Source of the DNA: Deltaproteobacteria bacterium
GTDB lineage: Bacteria; Desulfobacterota; Desulfobacteria; Desulfobacterales; C00003060
Reading direction: 5' to 3'
NCBI GenBank assembly: GCA_019309245.1
Contig: JAFDGP010000062.1
Location: 1 to 16,460, forward strand
Length of the DNA: 16,460 nt
The notes under the pieces are model-generated. The model did no database searches, was not told the DNA's origin, and was given only the letters and a program-made list of their open reading frames with translations. A program made the translations under genes and the position numbers. This document shows, one piece after another, positions 14,401-16,460 of this stretch; the stretch's first letter is position 1, and each line of letters opens with the position of its first letter.

Positions 14401-16173
14401 CTAAGCAGCCGCCCTAATCCGATCATACACCAACGCCCGGTCCACCTCTTCAACCTTATCCGCCACTTTGTCTAAGATTTCTTGACAGGCCTCCAATTCA
14501 CCCCGGCCATAGTGGTCCGTCGCATGAGCCAGCCCTGCCAAGGCCAAAATTTCTTTAAAAAGGTATGGTTGATAAAGTGGATCTTGCCGAACAAAAACCA
14601 GGATCTGGGAAAGCAGGGCATGAATGTGTGTCTGAGATCTGTCGCTTTTATCGAACACTCGGATCAGCCGCTTCTTGACCGCCTGAATAGACCGTCTCCA
14701 CTCGGTGCCCCTGGCCTCGAAAACCGGCCAATGTCGAGATCCGCGCGCCTGTGACAGGGCATGCAGGAAATGGGCACGCCGCCCCGGTTCCGACGACAAT
14801 ATGCCCTTTTTCAATATATCTTCCCACCGCAACATGGTCGTACCTTTGATCACGGCGCCCCCCCCATAGAGATTAAACACCGGGATCCGCCATTGTTCGA
14901 TCTCGCGCTCAAGGGTCCGTAGCGGGATGAGATAGGCCGGAACCGAATAGATGGTCCGACCGTCTTTGTCTCTCAAACAGACATGGCGGGTGGGATCAAA
15001 ACGGAATCGGGCCTCATCCGAGACATGGCCCGACGCGTGCATCCTTTCCCCCGACCAGGCAAAGTCCTGCCCCACAAGCACAATGCGATCCACCTCGCAC
15101 CACACCAGAAATCTCGCGAGCGCCACCCCCACATTTCCACCGGCATCCAGGACAAATTCTCGGCTGCGGGGCAGATTTGTGCCCAGACCTCCGAGGGTCC
15201 AAACAGGCAAGGTCGGCCCAGGATAGGCGGCCAACACCGCCGGAGATATGGCGCGAGAATAAATCAGGGGAATATCCTGGAGCCACTGCTTGTCTACCCG
15301 TTTATAGACTCCTTCGAGGGTCGGGGTAAAATCAACCGCCATGCAAAAATCGGGTTTTAGTCCATGGGCTCGAAGCGCCGGCAGTGTCTGTAATGAAGAA
15401 ACATAGACCGCTCCTGCGCGGTTCGCGGCCAGCAAGGGAGCAAAACGTGATAGTGACGGCCCAGCCCCTAACACCACGGCCGTCACCCCCCGGCCTTGCC
15501 CTTTCACACTTAACACGTTGCCATCGGAAACACTTCGGGCAAAGTTTTCAAGCTCATGGCGCACCATCACGTCCTGGTTTGACCGTAAGGTGGTCATCAA
15601 GCTCGCCATATCTTCCAGGGCCTCATACCACAGTTCGCTCCACGCCGCATACTCCGGTCCCAGCTGTCGGCTTGGCATGTCCGAACGAAGAAAAATGTTG
15701 CCATAGACAAATTGAAGTCCCAGCTCCCAGGCAAGCAAGGGAAGAAGGGCGCGGTCCGGGGGAACAAAAAGCAGCTTTTCCTTCTCCATGAAAGGGCGGT
15801 AGTCCGTTTGGCTCAGACATGCCGTCACCATGTCTGCACGCGGTTCAAGAACCAGAACCTTGTGGGTGTCCGGCGTGCCACCCAACACGGTGTTCAACCC
15901 ATAGCCCAGGTTACAACCTACGATCACCGTGGCGCTGGTGGCGGGTCTGTTTTTGGGGATCCAGTCCCGATAAGCAACCTCCGGACTGATCGCATCAAAC
16001 AGCGACCGGCCGGAAGCAAGCTGCCAATCGAGCATTCCCCGCCGGTTTGTCACCAGACAAGACTGGAAATCTCTCGCTGTGGCTTTATGCCGCGCCAGCC
16101 ACGGCACAATCGGAGAATTCAGCCGCCGGAGCGTGTTGAGATTAGCCTCCAGAAAATCCCGCTTTTTTTCCAT
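14401..16173 (-). CDS. Motility-associated MAF/DUF115 glycosyltransferase-like protein
   Basis: This 590-residue protein belongs to the MAF family (MAF_flag10, DUF115, with an MptE-like fold), whose members transfer nonulosonic acids such as pseudaminic or legionaminic acid to flagellin. The N-terminal region includes IVGCNLGYGLNTVL and KVLVLEPRADM, a Rossmann-like segment. The central domain carries the nucleotide-binding loop VVLGAGPSL (233 to 241), then the DFCMAVDFTPT, DAGGNVGVALARF and DRIVLVGQDFAWSG segments characteristic of DUF115. Residues about 470 to 590 form a helical tail. ATG 16173 is followed by a run of lysines; the ribosome site is weak. It sits between flgE (120 bases upstream) and motA, with no flagellin or sugar-synthesis gene in view. 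The sugar donor is unknown. Confidence 0.88.
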   Translation of the reverse strand: MEKKRDFLEANLNTLRRLNSPIVPWLARHKATARDFQSCLVTNRRGMLDWQLASGRSLFDAISPEVAYRDWIPKNRPATSATVIVGCNLGYGLNTVLGGTPDTHKVLVLEPRADMVTACLSQTDYRPFMEKEKLLFVPPDRALLPLLAWELGLQFVYGNIFLRSDMPSRQLGPEYAAWSELWYEALEDMASLMTTLRSNQDVMVRHELENFARSVSDGNVLSVKGQGRGVTAVVLGAGPSLSRFAPLLAANRAGAVYVSSLQTLPALRAHGLKPDFCMAVDFTPTLEGVYKRVDKQWLQDIPLIYSRAISPAVLAAYPGPTLPVWTLGGLGTNLPRSREFVLDAGGNVGVALARFLVWCEVDRIVLVGQDFAWSGERMHASGHVSDEARFRFDPTRHVCLRDKDGRTIYSVPAYLIPLRTLEREIEQWRIPVFNLYGGGAVIKGTTMLRWEDILKKGILSSEPGRRAHFLHALSQARGSRHWPVFEARGTEWRRSIQAVKKRLIRVFDKSDRSQTHIHALLSQILVFVRQDPLYQPYLFKEILALAGLAHATDHYGRGELEACQEILDKVADKVEEVDRALVYDRIRAAA

Positions 16174-16293
16174 CGAATTTTCCGATCCCGCTTCGCACGT
16201 GTTCAGAGTGTTCTTTCATAAATGAGTCCGGGGCGACGTCTCGGTATCAGGTGCTAATGTTGTAACGTCAGGGTAAGCCGTCTCACAGCCTCA

Positions 16294-16460
16294 TTAACGC
16301 TTTAAGGCGATGAGTTCGGCCAGCATCTGATCCGTCACGGTAATGATTTTTGAGTTCGCCTGAAACCCTCTTTGAGTGGTGATCATTTTGACGAACTCCG
16401 CAGCGATGTCTACATTGGATTGCTCAAGAGAGTTTGGAGAAATACTCCCCAACCCGTTTG
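16294..16460 (-). CDS. flgE: Flagellar hook protein FlgE, C-terminal fragment cut by the window edge
   Basis: The last 55 residues of a rod/hook-family protein: the run NSLEQSNVDIAAEFVKMITT followed by QRGFQANSKIITVTDQMLAE and LIALKR, then TAA at 16294. This is the conserved C-terminal coiled-coil motif of the FlgE/FlgF/FlgG family; the LIALKR end and the position next to motor genes favour FlgE. FlgF or FlgG cannot be ruled out from this fragment. The 120-base gap to the next gene shows no clear terminator. Confidence 0.85.
   Translation of the reverse strand, partial: NGLGSISPNSLEQSNVDIAAEFVKMITTQRGFQANSKIITVTDQMLAELIALKR

Noticed and set aside
15384..15791. A 135-codon plus-strand frame within the MAF-type gene
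   Set aside because: Shadow frame; the minus-strand protein has conserved motifs across the same bases.
16174..16293. Sigma-54 or sigma-28 promoter between flgE and the MAF-type gene
   Set aside because: No match to TGGCAC-N5-TTGC or to the sigma-28 boxes was found on the minus strand in this gap.

Overview
The window is the core of a flagellar gene cluster, and every supported gene lies on the minus strand, so transcription runs from the right edge (16460) toward position 1. Gene content and order, the PomA/PomB-like stator, the sigma-54 promoter, the polar-type regulators FlhF/FlhG and a foldback repeat with CAGGCTGTTGA ends suggest a motile Gram-negative bacterium of the former Deltaproteobacteria (Desulfobacterota). 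That placement is inference from gene style, not from a marker gene.

In transcription order: the C-terminus of the hook protein FlgE (16460 to 16294); a 590-residue motility-associated glycosyltransferase-like protein of the MAF/DUF115 family; a 308-base gap ending in a consensus sigma-54 promoter (14152 to 14137); then the stator genes motA, an unusual motB paralogue and motB; the switch and export genes fliL, fliM, fliN, fliO, fliP, fliQ, fliR, flhB and flhA; the placement and number regulators flhF and flhG; the flagellar sigma factor fliA; and finally a protein with an acidic N-terminus and one membrane helix, read here as a divergent second FliL. Tight spacing and several overlaps suggest one long operon from motA to the end, perhaps interrupted or processed at the repeats.

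How they work together: FlgE forms the hook. FliO/P/Q/R, FlhB and FlhA form the type III export gate. FliM/FliN form the switch ring. MotA with the Asp-bearing MotB forms an ion-conducting stator anchored to peptidoglycan and assisted by FliL. FlhF and FlhG set the site and number of flagella. FliA turns on late genes.

The most notable points are: (1) flhB carries an internal deletion of about 25 codons with a frameshift immediately after Asn269-Pro270, removing the rest of the NPTH autocleavage motif and putting an otherwise intact C-terminus in another frame; (2) a second MotB-like protein between motA and motB lacks the membrane aspartate needed for ion conduction; (3) a FliL-like second protein sits at the operon end; (4) two palindromic elements with the same 13-base terminal inverted repeat sit exactly at the 3' ends of flhF and flhG and supply their last codons or stop; (5) a 148-base MITE-like foldback element lies between motA and the motB paralogue; (6) a multi-stem dyad that also encodes a protein-like short frame lies just before flhG. 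No tRNA, rRNA, CRISPR array or intact transposase gene was seen.
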